Assembly: GCA_030765055.1 (NCBI GenBank) | Contig: CM060953.1 | Coordinates: forward strand, 14,662,653-14,726,652 | Length of the DNA stretch: 64,000 nt | Direction of reading: 5' to 3' | Source of the DNA: Mantis religiosa | Taxonomy: Eukaryota; Arthropoda; Insecta; Mantodea; Mantidae | Shown: piece after piece, positions 56,198 to 64,000 of the stretch | Layout of the letters: each line of letters starts with the position of its first letter | How positions within the stretch are numbered: the first letter of the stretch is position 1 | The notes under the pieces: generated by a model | The model's input: only the letters and a program-made list of their open reading frames with translations | Told to the model about the DNA's origin: nothing | The model's database searches: none | Position numbers and translations under genes: made by a program

Positions 56198-56335
56198 GTA
56201 GCTTGAGCCCTAGACACAAAGAGAGAAAGACACAAATTAATTGTGCTGATTGTGAAACTCCTATCTGCTCAAAATGTTCAGCGAGACCATGTGTGAAAAT
56301 TGTGCCAAGTAAATTCTGTTCAAAAGTGCTCTAAC
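56198..56335 (+). pseudogene. cysteine-rich tail, possibly piggyBac-derived
   Basis: KIRCSLSPRHKERKTQINCA, then DCETPICSKCSARPC and a stop. The C-x2-C spacing with ERKTQ-x-C resembles the C-terminal zinc-binding tail of piggyBac transposases. Too short to be sure. Confidence 0.4.
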
Positions 56336-56339
56336 GTAC

Positions 56340-56549
56340 TCTCAGCAAAACAAAATGTTAATTATTGGTTATATTCATCATACTAGATGGTGTTATATAA
56401 GAAGTTATAAGTTTTAGAAATGTTTTCTCTCTGAAAAGCTCAAAGAGCTTAAATGTTGCATCTTTACATTCGAATTTACATTGTCTAAATGTGAACCATA
56501 TAAGTTCTGTGTTTGTTATGGTTTACCAATAAATATGATATTGAATGGG
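56340..56549. other. no gene seen
   Basis: Short AT-rich spacer between repeat copies. Confidence 0.6.
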
Positions 56550-56865
56550 TAGAGTCAGACTGAAAAATTCAATGCCATAGCCGGGATTTGAACCACGGAT
56601 CTTCTGGTCTCCGTCCAGCCGCTCTAAACCATTGTGCTACTATGGCCAACGTGCCGATATGACATTAAATTCTCCAACTGACTCGTGTTTTTCCCGGTAA
56701 ACCACTAGGAGTTCTCATAAACACATGAGACAATTATCTTAATGACGTCTTACTATGCTGTAAGTACTTTAAGGCCCGGGCTTTATAGTTCGGGCCACTA
56801 TTCGGTACAATTAATGGAAATTAATTGTTCTTTCACACTGACCATGTGTAGGACGCACTATGAAA
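56550..56865 (-). mobile_element. SINE-2b, full length
   Basis: In minus orientation: GTAGAGTCAGACTGAAAAAT, GGGATTTGAACCACGGATC, CATTAAATTCTCCAACTGAC, TTTAAGGCCCGGGC and TTAATGGAAATTAATTG. Longest SINE-2b copy here, about 315 bp. Confidence 0.8.
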
Positions 56866-57045
56866 GGGTAGAGCCAGACTGAAAAATTCAGTGCCATAGC
56901 CGGGATTTGAACCGCAGATCTTCAGGTCTCCGTCCAGCAGCTCTTCAAATCCCGGCTATGGCATTGAATTTTTCAGTCTGGCTCTACCCTTTCATAGTGC
57001 ATCCTACACACGGCTAGTGTGAAAGAACAATTAATTTCCAAATAT
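56866..57045. mobile_element. SINE-2b foldback copy
   Basis: A minus-strand SINE-2b segment (56866-56943, GGGTAGAGCCAGACTG to AGCAGCTC) is joined directly to a plus-strand copy (56944-57040, TTCAAATCCCGGCTATGG to CGGCTAGTGTGAAAGAACAA). About 70 bp are present in both orientations. Confidence 0.75.
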
Positions 57046-57690
57046 GATATTATGTTCATTATACTTCCCTTCATATACCATTTCAGTATTGCATTGATAT
57101 TTATAACCATTTCCTTGCCAGCCTTGTTTAAGTTCTGGGGTTTGTCAAACCCCACCTCACCAGTTATGTTCCAGAAAGCTTACCTCACCAGTTACGGGTT
57201 AATATGTAAAAGAGCACTACACTTCTTTGTGAGGAATTCATTACATTCATAGAAAAACAGTGGAAGGAGTTGGGGATTGCACCATCACTTCAGCAAACCT
57301 TTTAGAATATTTTAACGCAACCTTAGCTCCTAAGAACAGTTTAGTGTACAAAAAATATCCTATACATGAATGCACAGAATCAGATGTATATAACACTGCA
57401 AATGGAACTGCAGACTTTTTATGACTAAACCTAAAGTAACAACAATTATAATAAAAGAAGACAAGTTATGTAAAAAAGACACAAAATCTGCTGTCACCAT
57501 CAGTTCAGGTCTACCAATCATGAATCATGACAAATATTAAATGTTGGTTGGTTGGTATCTAACGTTAAGCAGTTGGTAATGAAGCCATTTGCTCGTTTGC
57601 ACTTCAGTATTTTGATGATTTTATCTGGAGTGTTTATATTTAAATTCTTTATAACCATTCAAAATTGGGCACCATAAATGGTGGTTACAT
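57046..57690. other. no gene seen
   Basis: AT-rich, short frames only. No recognised family. Confidence 0.55.
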
Positions 57691-57862
57691 CTCTCTAAGC
57701 AGAGAGAAGCCTTGGGACAAATTCCTCATCAATCGAGAAAGAATTTTAGTTGAATTAGTAACTAAATATATGGAAATTGTAGAAAGTAAGAGGATGGATG
57801 CGGTAAATGTAAACGAGAAAGATGTGATGTGGGAAAAAATTGGAAATGAGTTTAATTAGAAT
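57690..57862 (+). pseudogene. Myb/SANT-like domain fragment
   Basis: NRERILVELVTKYMEIVESK, then RMDAVNVNEKDVMWEKIGNE and FN before a stop. This matches the first two helices of the Myb/SANT-like domain often carried by Harbinger-type or domesticated regulatory proteins (ELV-KY--I-E-K-TDA---K---W--I--EFN). Only one domain and no downstream gene. Probably a transposon-derived scrap. Confidence 0.5.
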
Positions 57863-58165
57863 ACAACCTAAGTACAAAGCAACTATGTCAATATTACATA
57901 AATTTAATATTCATAAATTTACTTGGATCAATCAACAGACCACTCCTCCTGCCATCAATATTGTAGTGAGGGATCATTTTGCGACAGGCCAAAGCCAGCT
58001 GGCAGGAAAAGAAAGAGATAGCGTTCAAGCCAAGCCCACTCGTGTGATTGGTTGGCACTTGCTGAAGGAGTGGCAAAGAGAGAGAGCAACAGAGGGAGAA
58101 GGAGATGGTGATGGTCTGGATGATTCTCGCCCCACTGCGAGGGTCCATGAGGCTTCGTTGGGCTT
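57863..58165. other. no gene seen
   Basis: More GC-rich than its surroundings from about 57990. No frame with recognised similarity. Confidence 0.5.
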
Positions 58166-58850
58166 TGTGTGACATCAGGTTTTGGGAAACTTCTAGATAC
58201 TGCGAATGATATATACAAGCGGGTGCACTGGGCAAGTTCAGTAGATTGGCAGGAAGCCACTGGAGAGTTGTCAACGGTGCAGAGTGAATGTGTGTCAGAC
58301 GGACTTGAAGGTTTCGTACGTGTGTTACGTCATTTTGCTATTGGCAGAGCTGTACAAGTGTCCATTGTAACTGGGTCTTCCGGGTAGGATCGCGTCTTTG
58401 TTGTTCCTCTGGTCGACGTTTCGTCCCAACTATGTGGGGCTTCTTCAGAACTTCTTCCCTGACAGCCCCATAGCAACTGTGCCGGTGGAGGCGATGCGCG
58501 CTTATTTATCCCTCGGAGGTTCTGGCGCTCGGCTCGCCTACTTACTCCTATTGGCTGATGCTGTGCCCAATCTGCGTGCGATTATCAGTGTCTGCCAGAC
58601 AGTGTGCAGAGGTCTGCCGTTGTCTGTATTTAAACTATTATGTGTTTTGAATATTTCAATGCTTTCTCTAATCATTCTTTGTCTATAGTTATTACATTTA
58701 GCTAGTAATTTTACTTGATCAAAATCTATATGGTGTCCTGTGTTTATGGTGTGTTTCGTGAGTGCTGATTTTTTGGGTTGGGTTGATTTAATTTTTGACT
58801 TCTTATGTGTACAAGTGTCTTTCTCTGGAAATAAAGAACGTTTTGAATTT
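58166..58850 (-). mobile_element. PLE-F 3' end: GIY-YIG tail and terminal repeat with hammerhead
   Basis: From about 58780 the minus strand reads KSALTKHTINTGHHIDFDQV, then KLLAKCNNYRQRMIRESIEI and FKTHNSLNTDNGRPL. This is the C-terminal part of a PLE GIY-YIG nuclease of a type unlike PLE-A to PLE-J (ALT-H---TGH-I-F, R-IREAIEI). The coding part ends near 58545 and is followed by the terminal repeat with a hammerhead at 58409-58454. Confidence 0.8.
58409..58454 (-). ncRNA. hammerhead ribozyme candidate, PLE-F
   Basis: CUGAAGA (58442-58448 on plus coordinates), stem II CCCA/UGGG with loop CAUAGU, GAAAC (58418-58422), GUC, then GACC. Stem I starts GUU/GAC (three pairs, one U-G). Core intact; minimal stem III as in PLE-E. 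Confidence 0.75.
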
Positions 58851-58895
58851 CTGCAAACTTGACTTTTAATATTACGAACCTACAAAGTCACAATA
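58815..58895 (+). mobile_element. Ty3/gypsy LTR end fragment
   Basis: GGAAATAAAGAACGTTTTGA, TTCTGCAAACTTGACTTTTA and ACAAAGTCACAATAT match the LTR end at 41235-41310. Confidence 0.6.
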
Positions 58896-58935
58896 TAAAT
58901 TCTGCAGCCTACAAAGGACTTTGACCTTGCTACTG

Positions 58936-58977
58936 CCACTGAAAATGTTTGCTGCAGCTGCAAACGAAACGTCTGGG
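58936..58977 (+). ncRNA. decayed hammerhead, one core change
   Basis: CCA (stem I), CUGAAAA (58939-58945; G8 changed to A), stem II GUUUGC/GCAAAC, GAAAC, GUC and UGG (stem I partner). Apart from G8 it is complete. Same GAAACGUC class as PLE-E and PLE-F. Confidence 0.6.
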
Positions 58978-59155
58978 AAGAAAAAGGAGCCCAGTAGACC
59001 ATGGCCCACAAGCCTGGATTATACTGCATCTAGTAAATATACTGTTTTACAATAAATATCTTGAATAACATCTGTATCACAAATTTTACCACTTTTTCTA
59101 CTTCATAAACTTCCTAAGATAACCATTATCCATGTATTTCTTTAAAATTCCTTAC

Positions 59156-59433
59156 CAATTTTAGCCTTTAATGCTTGTAGAAGCTTCTGAAGTCTGGCTG
59201 CACATGTGGTTGTCATTCCAACAACAACGGACTCCCTTAATATTTCCAAATCAGCCATCAATTGGACCTCTTCATACATTTTTGCCTCTGTCTTATACAA
59301 ATCTTCAAGAAAAAGCAGTTCATCATGTAACTTATTTCGCAAAAGATTTACCCACTGCTTATATAGTGACCATCTTTCAACAGGTGCCAAAACCCATAAG
59401 TTTTCCTGTCTCCATAGTCTTTCCAGTGCTTGT
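59156..59433 (-). CDS. ZNFX1: ZNFX1 exon 1 of window: helicase region before motif II
   Basis: 278 bp, entering in phase 1 and leaving one base (G). The acceptor is a T-rich tract ending ACAG and the donor is GTAAGG. It encodes about 92 residues, starting QALERLWRQENLWVL and ending VGMTTTCAARLQKLLQALKAKI. The MTTT-x-AARLQ segment is the ZNFX1/UPF1-type stretch that precedes the Walker B strand. It contains no methionine start and must be joined to upstream exons beyond 64000. The upstream intron holds the PLE-G complex only 117 bp away. Confidence 0.9.
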
Positions 59434-60891
59434 CTGTAAGAAAAATGTAATCAAAAAATGTCATCAAAGAAACTCGGATTTAATATTCCAGCAGTTGAAA
59501 TGCTATGAAACATTAAACTATTTGATCAATTGCAACACAATGTATGACATGCTCATTATATACAAATATAACAATTTGTAACTTAAAACTTCACTTATCT
59601 TATAAGAAATGATTATATTCTTCTTATAAATTGTCCGGGATCGCAATTTCATGTAGAACTTCTTACACATCCTCAACTGGAAACAAAGCTGTTGTCATCA
59701 TTACAAACGCTGAGGCGGGAAGCAGATTCATTCAGCACGTCACCGAGCAAGCATATTTGGCTGGAAAAACAGCTGAGGACGTGAGACGTGATGCACTTGC
59801 ATCGATGGCAGGCTTAGACGTGTGGAGAGAAACGGGTCTCAGCATTGTATCTATGGATGGAGGCAGTATTATGCAAGTACTGGACCATGAAGAAGAGAGA
59901 AAAAAGATTGAAAGGATAACTAGGAGTAGGGCCAAAGTGCAGCAATTCAGGTTTGAGAGAAAGGAATCGGTATAGGGCAAGGTTTTGCGGGTTATACTCT
60001 GGAATGTTGAAGGGTGGTGGTGCAAGGTGAAAAGTGGAGAAATTTCTCAAATTCTAAATCTGGCTGATATGATAGGTGTGGTGGAAATTTGGTTGTTAAG
60101 AGATAATAATGTGGATTTGAGTGATTTTGATTTTTATGGGAAATGTGACACTAAACAGAAAGATATAGAAGTTCAGGAGGTGTAGGATTATTTGTAAAAA
60201 AGACCCTAAAAATAAAGGTGAAAATATTGAATGAATCTGGTGAAAAATCAGTTTTGTGGTGTGGAGTTGTGTTAAGTGATTATGGGTGAGAGAAAGTGTA
60301 TATGTGGCAATAGTGTATAACCCGCCAAATACCTCAGAATTCTATGACCCACAGTTATTTAAGATGAGACAAAACATGGAAGAAATATTAAACAGAGGCA
60401 TACATAAAGGATTTGTTATAATGGGTGATTTCAATGCAAGAGTGGGGGAAAACCAATTGCAGTTAATAGAATTTGAAGGGGAATTAAATAGCTTAAGAAA
60501 AGAGCGGGAGAAAAGAAGGAGCAAAGATAAATATATTAACAATGAAGAGTTAACAATATTATTAACAATAATAGAGTTTTGTGAGGAGAATGATTTGATG
60601 AGGTGCAATGGGGTGAAAGGAAATGACAGTCTAGGGGAGCTTACTTTTATGAATAGAAATGGTCAAAGTGTAATAGATTATATTCTATATTCAGCAGATT
60701 TAGATGAATACTGCCAAGATTTTGAGGTCCTAAATATAGCTAATTCTAGTAACCATTTTCATTTAAGGGTAGTATTTGGAGGTATAGATAAGGAAAAGGA
60801 ATCATGCTCTGAACAGAATGGAATAAAAATTCATAGATATAAATGCAGAGATGAGGAAGCTGAAACATTTATGGAGTTGGGAAACCAGTCA

Positions 60892-61119
60892 GATATGTTA
60901 AAGGTATTATTAATTTTTAGATGAGTCATATTTATTACACATCTGCTTCACTTTCGTACCTATTTTGAGGACATGTTTCGCAAATCATTGTTTGCATCTT
61001 CAGCTCTTATGCGACTAAAGCTTGATCCAGTGTAATAAATACGACTCATCTAAAAATTAATAATTATTTCGCTTCACTGTGGTGTTCCAATACAGTTAAA
61101 TCTCGATATGTTAAAGGTA
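60892..61119 (-). mobile_element. 198-bp PLE-A hammerhead mini-element, 15-bp TSD
   Basis: GATATGTTAAAGGTA at 60892-60906 and 61105-61119 flanks 198 bp. The unit has PLE-A outer ends (TTATTAATTTTTAGATGAG; ACTGTATTGG complement), no coding sequence and one intact hammerhead on minus. It splits the half-LINE frame; removing it and one TSD rejoins LGNQSDMLKV to VGIEEMLREN. Confidence 0.9.
60967..61006 (-). ncRNA. hammerhead ribozyme candidate, PLE-A
   Basis: GAG (stem I), CUGAAGA, stem II GCAAA/UUUGC with loop CAAUGA, GAAAC-AU-GUC, CUC (stem I partner). The other PLE-A copies here (4079-4110, 10096-10130, 28195-28235, 29872-29905) have lost the 5' core. Confidence 0.8.
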
Positions 61120-61850
61120 GTTGGCATAGAGGAAATGCTGAGAGAAAATAAAATTGAGGAAACTGTAATAAAATTAGAGGAGTTAGTGAAACAGGCAGGG
61201 GCAAAAATGAGAGTGATAGATAAACCAAATATTAGAAGAGGTTGGTATGATGAAGAGTGTAGCAAGGCAAAGCAGAGAGTTATAAGGGAGTTAAGGAAAT
61301 GGAGACAAACAGGGGACATAAGAGAAAAAGAAAATGTTATAATTGAAAGATGGATATACAGGCACCTCATGGAAGCTAAAAAAGAAAGAATGGGAGGAAA
61401 ATATGTGTAATGGTTGAAGAAGATAAGTCAAAATGATGAAAATGATGATGAAGTATTTTAGATAAGTTGCCAATAGGGACCCATTAGGTCGACAACCTCA
61501 GAGTTTGAGTCTGTTGGGCCCAAGGGAAACCAGAAACTCAGTACAGTAATAAGTATGTAAATATATAATAATTTGTAATTGTAATGGAAATAAAGATTAC
61601 TAGATTCTTACAAACGCTAGATGTTAATATGTTCGTGTTAGTATTACCAAAATCTGAAAATAAAACAAATTTAAAAACAGAATCGACTGCCGGTATTTCA
61701 AAATTCATTACACAATGTTTATTTTTTAAAATAAATATCTTTTCCCAAAACCATTAAATCTGTTGGACCATTTAATTGTTTTAATAATTTAACTTCTGGA
61801 TTTATTTTATGATTAAATAACCAAAAATGATCTGCTACGGCTGATTTATC

Positions 61851-62124
61851 AGTCTGTTTATATGCCTGCCTCGGTAGCGTGGTGGTAGCATGTCTGCCTC
61901 ACGTTCACGTTCACTTCACTCCTGAGTTTGAATCTCGGTCAGGGTGAGTTACTTGGATAAGGTTTTTCTCCGGGGTTTTCCCTTATCCTGAAAGACAAAT
62001 GTCGGGTAACTCTAAGCTTTATGGACCCTGGGCTCAATTGAGCATCATTTCACCCATTTCATTCATCGTCCGATATGACTTAACATTGGAGGACTTAAAC
62101 TGCAAAACAAAAAGTCTGTTTATA
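61851..62124 (+). mobile_element. SINE-1, full length, 12-bp TSD
   Basis: AGTCTGTTTATA at 61851-61862 and 62113-62124 flanks a 250-bp SINE-1 (TGCCTGCCTCGGTAGCGTGG, GAGTTTGAATCTCGG, CTTATCCTGAAAGACAAATG). It interrupts the PLE-G GIY-YIG frame. Confidence 0.92.
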
Positions 62125-62306
62125 CTCAATGTTACGAAAATGTTCTTTCATTCTGGATATTTATTTTAAAAAACAAACATTGCCAAATTTATTTTGAAAT
62201 ACCGGTAGTCGATTCTGTTTTTAAATTTGTTTTATTTTCAGATTTTGGTAGTACTAACAAGAACATATTAACATCTAGCATCCGTAACAATGAGGACAGC
62301 TTTGTT

Positions 62307-62354
62307 TCCGGCTGAAGATGTGTAAAAAGTTTTACATGAAATTGCAATACCGGA
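62307..62354 (+). ncRNA. hammerhead ribozyme candidate, PLE-G (best stem lengths)
   Basis: UCCGG (62307-62311), CUGAAGA (62312-62318), long stem II (about eight pairs, GUAAAA/UUUUAC), GAAA, stem III AUU/AAU with GC loop, UA cleavage site (62348-62349) and CCGGA (62350-62354), giving a five-pair stem I. This is the most complete fold in the window. The left-arm partner at 59628-59676 has UUGAGGA. Confidence 0.85.
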
Positions 62355-62489
62355 CAATTTATAAGAAAAATATCATTATTTCTTATAAGATAAGTGAAGA
62401 TTTAAGTTACAATTTATTATATTTGTATATATTTGCTTGCTTCACTGTTAATAGCTTCATATTTTACGTATTTATTGTGCTCATTATAT

Positions 62490-62639
62490 CCGATGGCAGG
62501 AAGGAGATGGGAGGAAGAGAGCTCATCAAGCTTATTTCACTGCTATCAGAGACTCTACCATCAAAGTTAGAGAACTGGTCCTAAGTGCATCTTTGGGCAG
62601 ACAAAAATCCACATGCACAGTTCATTCAAAGTTAACAAC
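62490..62639. other. no gene seen
   Basis: Short spacer; a small frame with no recognised similarity. Confidence 0.5.
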
Positions 62640-62835
62640 ACATTTTTGAGTTTGATTTATGAGTCACTATGTTTACACTCAAACTTCACTTACTTGTATA
62701 ATTGAAACATTTTCAAGATCATTCGATCTCATCCTCAGCTGTTTGGTGACTAAATGAACATTCCTCTTCTTCCACTACTACGGTGCTCTGATCCCTCTGC
62801 CATCTGGTGTTAGGGGCACTAAGTTTTAATACTTC
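62640..62835 (-). mobile_element. PLE-I type terminal repeat with hammerhead
   Basis: Shares TTGAGTTTGATTTATGAGTC, TTTACACTCAA and CTGTTTGGTGACTAAATGAA with the mini-element at 5021-5157. Hammerhead on minus at 62703-62742: CUGAGGA, stem II GAGAUC/GAUCUU with loop GAAU, GAAA, a two-pair A-U stem III, UU cleavage site. Confidence 0.75.
62703..62742 (-). ncRNA. hammerhead ribozyme candidate, PLE-I
   Basis: CUGAGGA at 62732-62738, six-pair stem II with one G-U, GAAA at 62711-62714, stem III AA/UU with UG loop. Stem I is poor (only G-C next to the core). Confidence 0.65.
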
Positions 62836-63132
62836 ATTTAATGCCAGAAAAACCCAAGATAATATCAAAAAAATACCACTCTCACACCACTTAAAAACAA
62901 AAATTGGCAATACAGAAAATTCACCTACCATCCATGGGCTTTTAGAAAATTTGAACGAATCTTCAAAAGACTAAACTTAAAACTAGCACCCCAAAACAAA
63001 TTCAGTCTGAAGAACCTACTAAATAAACCACTAAAAAATTCAATCCGCAACACTTTAAAACAATTAAACAACTTAATTAAATTTAAAGGGAGTCGATTAA
63101 TGACACTAAACAAAACTTACTTTTAAATTTTT

Positions 63133-63172
63133 CCGGAACATGTTTCAGAGACTTTGCCTCTATCCTCAGCTG
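63133..63172 (-). ncRNA. hammerhead ribozyme candidate, PLE-B left arm
   Basis: CUGAGGA (63163-63169), stem II AGAG/CUCU with loop GCAAAGU, GAAAC-AU-GUU, then CCGG. Stem I has one mismatch (CCAG against CCGG). Confidence 0.78.
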
Positions 63173-63312
63173 GCCATCGACTGGTTCTCATTGGTGTAGT
63201 TGACAATATTTTGTCACCGGTCTCCTCTGGTGGCGGTTCAAGGAACTTGCTGAACAAATATTTCTGGGGATGTTGAAATTGAATACTTTGTTTCTATTTT
63301 TTGAAATGATGG

Positions 63313-63353
63313 CCGGCTGAGGATAGAGGCAAAGTCTCTGAAACATGTTCCGG
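63313..63353 (+). ncRNA. hammerhead ribozyme candidate, PLE-B right arm
   Basis: CCGG (63313-63316), CUGAGGA (63317-63323), stem II AGAG/CUCU, GAAAC, AU loop, GUU, CCGG (63350-63353). Stem I is four perfect pairs and the core is intact. Confidence 0.82.
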
Positions 63354-64000
63354 AAAAATTTAAAAGTAAGTGTTGTTTAGTGTCATTAATCGCCTACCTT
63401 TAAATTTAATTCATCATAACAACACTGTTTTCAACACTTCCAAGAAAGGAATTGCAATTAAACATTAAGCTACATTTTAAAAGACAGCAGAGACTTGATG
63501 AAGAAGATAAACTAAAAGACAAGGATTATAAGAACATTGGAGACAAAACTGACATACAAAAACTACCAAGAAAAACTGCAGTGGCCCTATTTAGAATGGA
63601 AACTGGCCATGATTGTCTTGCAGAACACCTTTATAAAATACACTGCATACCTACACCCAAATGTACTATCTGTAAAGAGGATGTCATCATGAACAAACAC
63701 TATTTGGACAAATGTAATGGACTTAGTGGGAACCTACAGGCTTTATACTGGGAAGCTAGGGGGAAAATGATGCAAATCAACTGATCGGGAATTTATCAGA
63801 TAAATTGTGATAAAAGCTACATAGGAAAAACTAAGAGAAACTTGTTAACCGGGCAAAAAGAACACCAGAGGAACATAAAGTTGAAACAAACAGAAAAATC
63901 TGCACTGTCACACCATTTTTGAACAGAAAACCGCAACATTGGCCAAAACATTAAACTGTTAAAATCTTTAAGTACACCCATAGAATTGGATATTTGGGAA

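Larger units (their letters stand above)
59712..61607 (+). mobile_element. half-LINE with endonuclease but no reverse transcriptase, 11-bp TSD
   Basis: TTACAAACGCT at 59701-59711 and 61608-61618. Contents: ORF1-like tail (RFIQHVTEQAYLAGKTAEDV to KVQQFRFERKESV). Then AP endonuclease pieces: VILWNVEGWWCKV, VVEIWLLRDNN, VYVAIVYNPPNTSEFY, VIMGDFNARVGENQ and SVIDYILYSADL (the SDH box reads SNH). Then a linker (NIRRGWYDEECSKAKQRVIR), directly followed by a 3' UTR with AATAAAG. The RT domain is missing altogether. Frames shift near 60180-60280. Confidence 0.8.
59550..62489. mobile_element. PLE-G foldback with nested insertions, 12-bp TSD
   Basis: TGCTCATTATAT at 59550-59561 and 62478-62489. Left arm 59562-59711 and right arm about 62158-62477 are inverted terminal repeats. 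GIY-YIG coding sequence lies on minus from 62157 to about 61640 (RMKEHFRNIEYKQTDKSAVA, DHFWLFNHKINPEVKL, FEIPAVDS). Nested inside are a LINE (59712-61607), which itself holds a PLE-A unit, and a SINE-1 (61863-62112). Hammerheads: decayed on minus near 59628-59676 (UUGAGGA) and intact on plus at 62307-62354. Confidence 0.88.
63059..63466. mobile_element. PLE-B foldback with two intact hammerheads
   Basis: Inverted arms 63075-63180 and 63310-63450 (TTAAATTTAAAGGGAGTCG and partner), with ACATGTTTCAGAGAC / GTCTCTGAAACATGT. A flanking CAATTAAACA repeat (about 63059-63068 and 63457-63466) may be the TSD. The right end carries the 45-bp PLE-B terminus. Confidence 0.85.
63036..63784 (+). mobile_element. 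RNase H LINE C-terminus inserted in PLE, itself split by PLE-B
   Basis: 63470-63784 reads LPRKTAVALFRMETGHDCLA, then EHLYKIHCIPTPKCTICKED and NKHYLDKCNG (CCHC knuckle), ending ALYWEARGKMMQIN and a stop. Same family as 47875-53520. Its left part up to about 63058 is separated from the rest by the PLE-B foldback. Confidence 0.75.
62836..64000 (+). mobile_element. PLE (I-like) RT tail and GIY-YIG, split by a LINE, running off the window
   Basis: 62905-63035 reads YRKFTYHPWAFRKFERIFKR, then LNLKLAPQNKFSLKNLLNKP. After the inserted LINE the nuclease continues at 63785: SGIYQINCDKSYIGKTKRNL, EKSALSHHF, stop, NIGQNIKLLKSL. The element is cut by the window end. Confidence 0.75.

Noticed and set aside
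57690..57862. A host regulatory gene with a Myb/SANT-like domain
   Set aside because: Only one partial domain, no splice-consistent continuation, and a repeat-rich setting; kept only as a fragment.

Overview
This is a eukaryotic nuclear window. It is AT-rich and spliced, with dense Penelope-like elements, mariners, LINEs, tRNA-derived SINEs and long (AAT)n runs. The repeat mix suggests an insect with a large genome, probably hemimetabolous (cockroach, termite or stick-insect like). That placement is an inference; nothing in the window names the species.

The only host gene I can support is on the minus strand. Eleven exons between 59433 and 6967 form one open model of 2,329 coding bases (about 776 codons), with matching splice phases at every junction. 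They encode the middle of an NFX1-type zinc finger-containing protein 1 (ZNFX1): UPF1-like SF1 helicase motifs II to VI, then a long series of Cys/His-rich NFX1-type fingers. The Walker A exon should lie beyond the right edge and the C-terminal exons beyond the left edge. The gene spans 52.5 kb, so about 95 percent of it is intron, and the introns are filled with transposons.

The transposon landscape is dominated by Penelope-like elements (PLEs) of at least ten families, labelled here PLE-A to PLE-L for convenience (K is only a weak candidate). They carry a YVDD reverse transcriptase and a GIY-YIG nuclease. Many copies are short, self-complementary foldbacks with 7-15 bp target-site duplications (TSDs). 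Also present: an R1-clade LINE with an intact 1,078-residue ORF2 (49824-53060), several CR1/Jockey-like and RNase H LINE fragments, six mariner copies, piggyBac, pogo-like and hAT-like remnants, a Ty3/gypsy 3' end, and two tRNA-derived SINE families. Insertions are nested up to four deep, and many boundaries can be placed to the base from interrupted reading frames and TSDs.

The most striking signal is not a gene. At least eleven intact hammerhead-ribozyme cores (CUGANGA, stem II, GAAA, very short stem III, UH) lie in PLE terminal repeats, with about a dozen decayed ones. They represent about nine families with different stem II sequences. Hammerheads in PLEs and retrozymes are already known as a class. 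What stands out here is their density, their variety, their presence in 137-198 bp mini-elements with clean TSDs, and the fact that several lie in sense orientation inside ZNFX1 introns.
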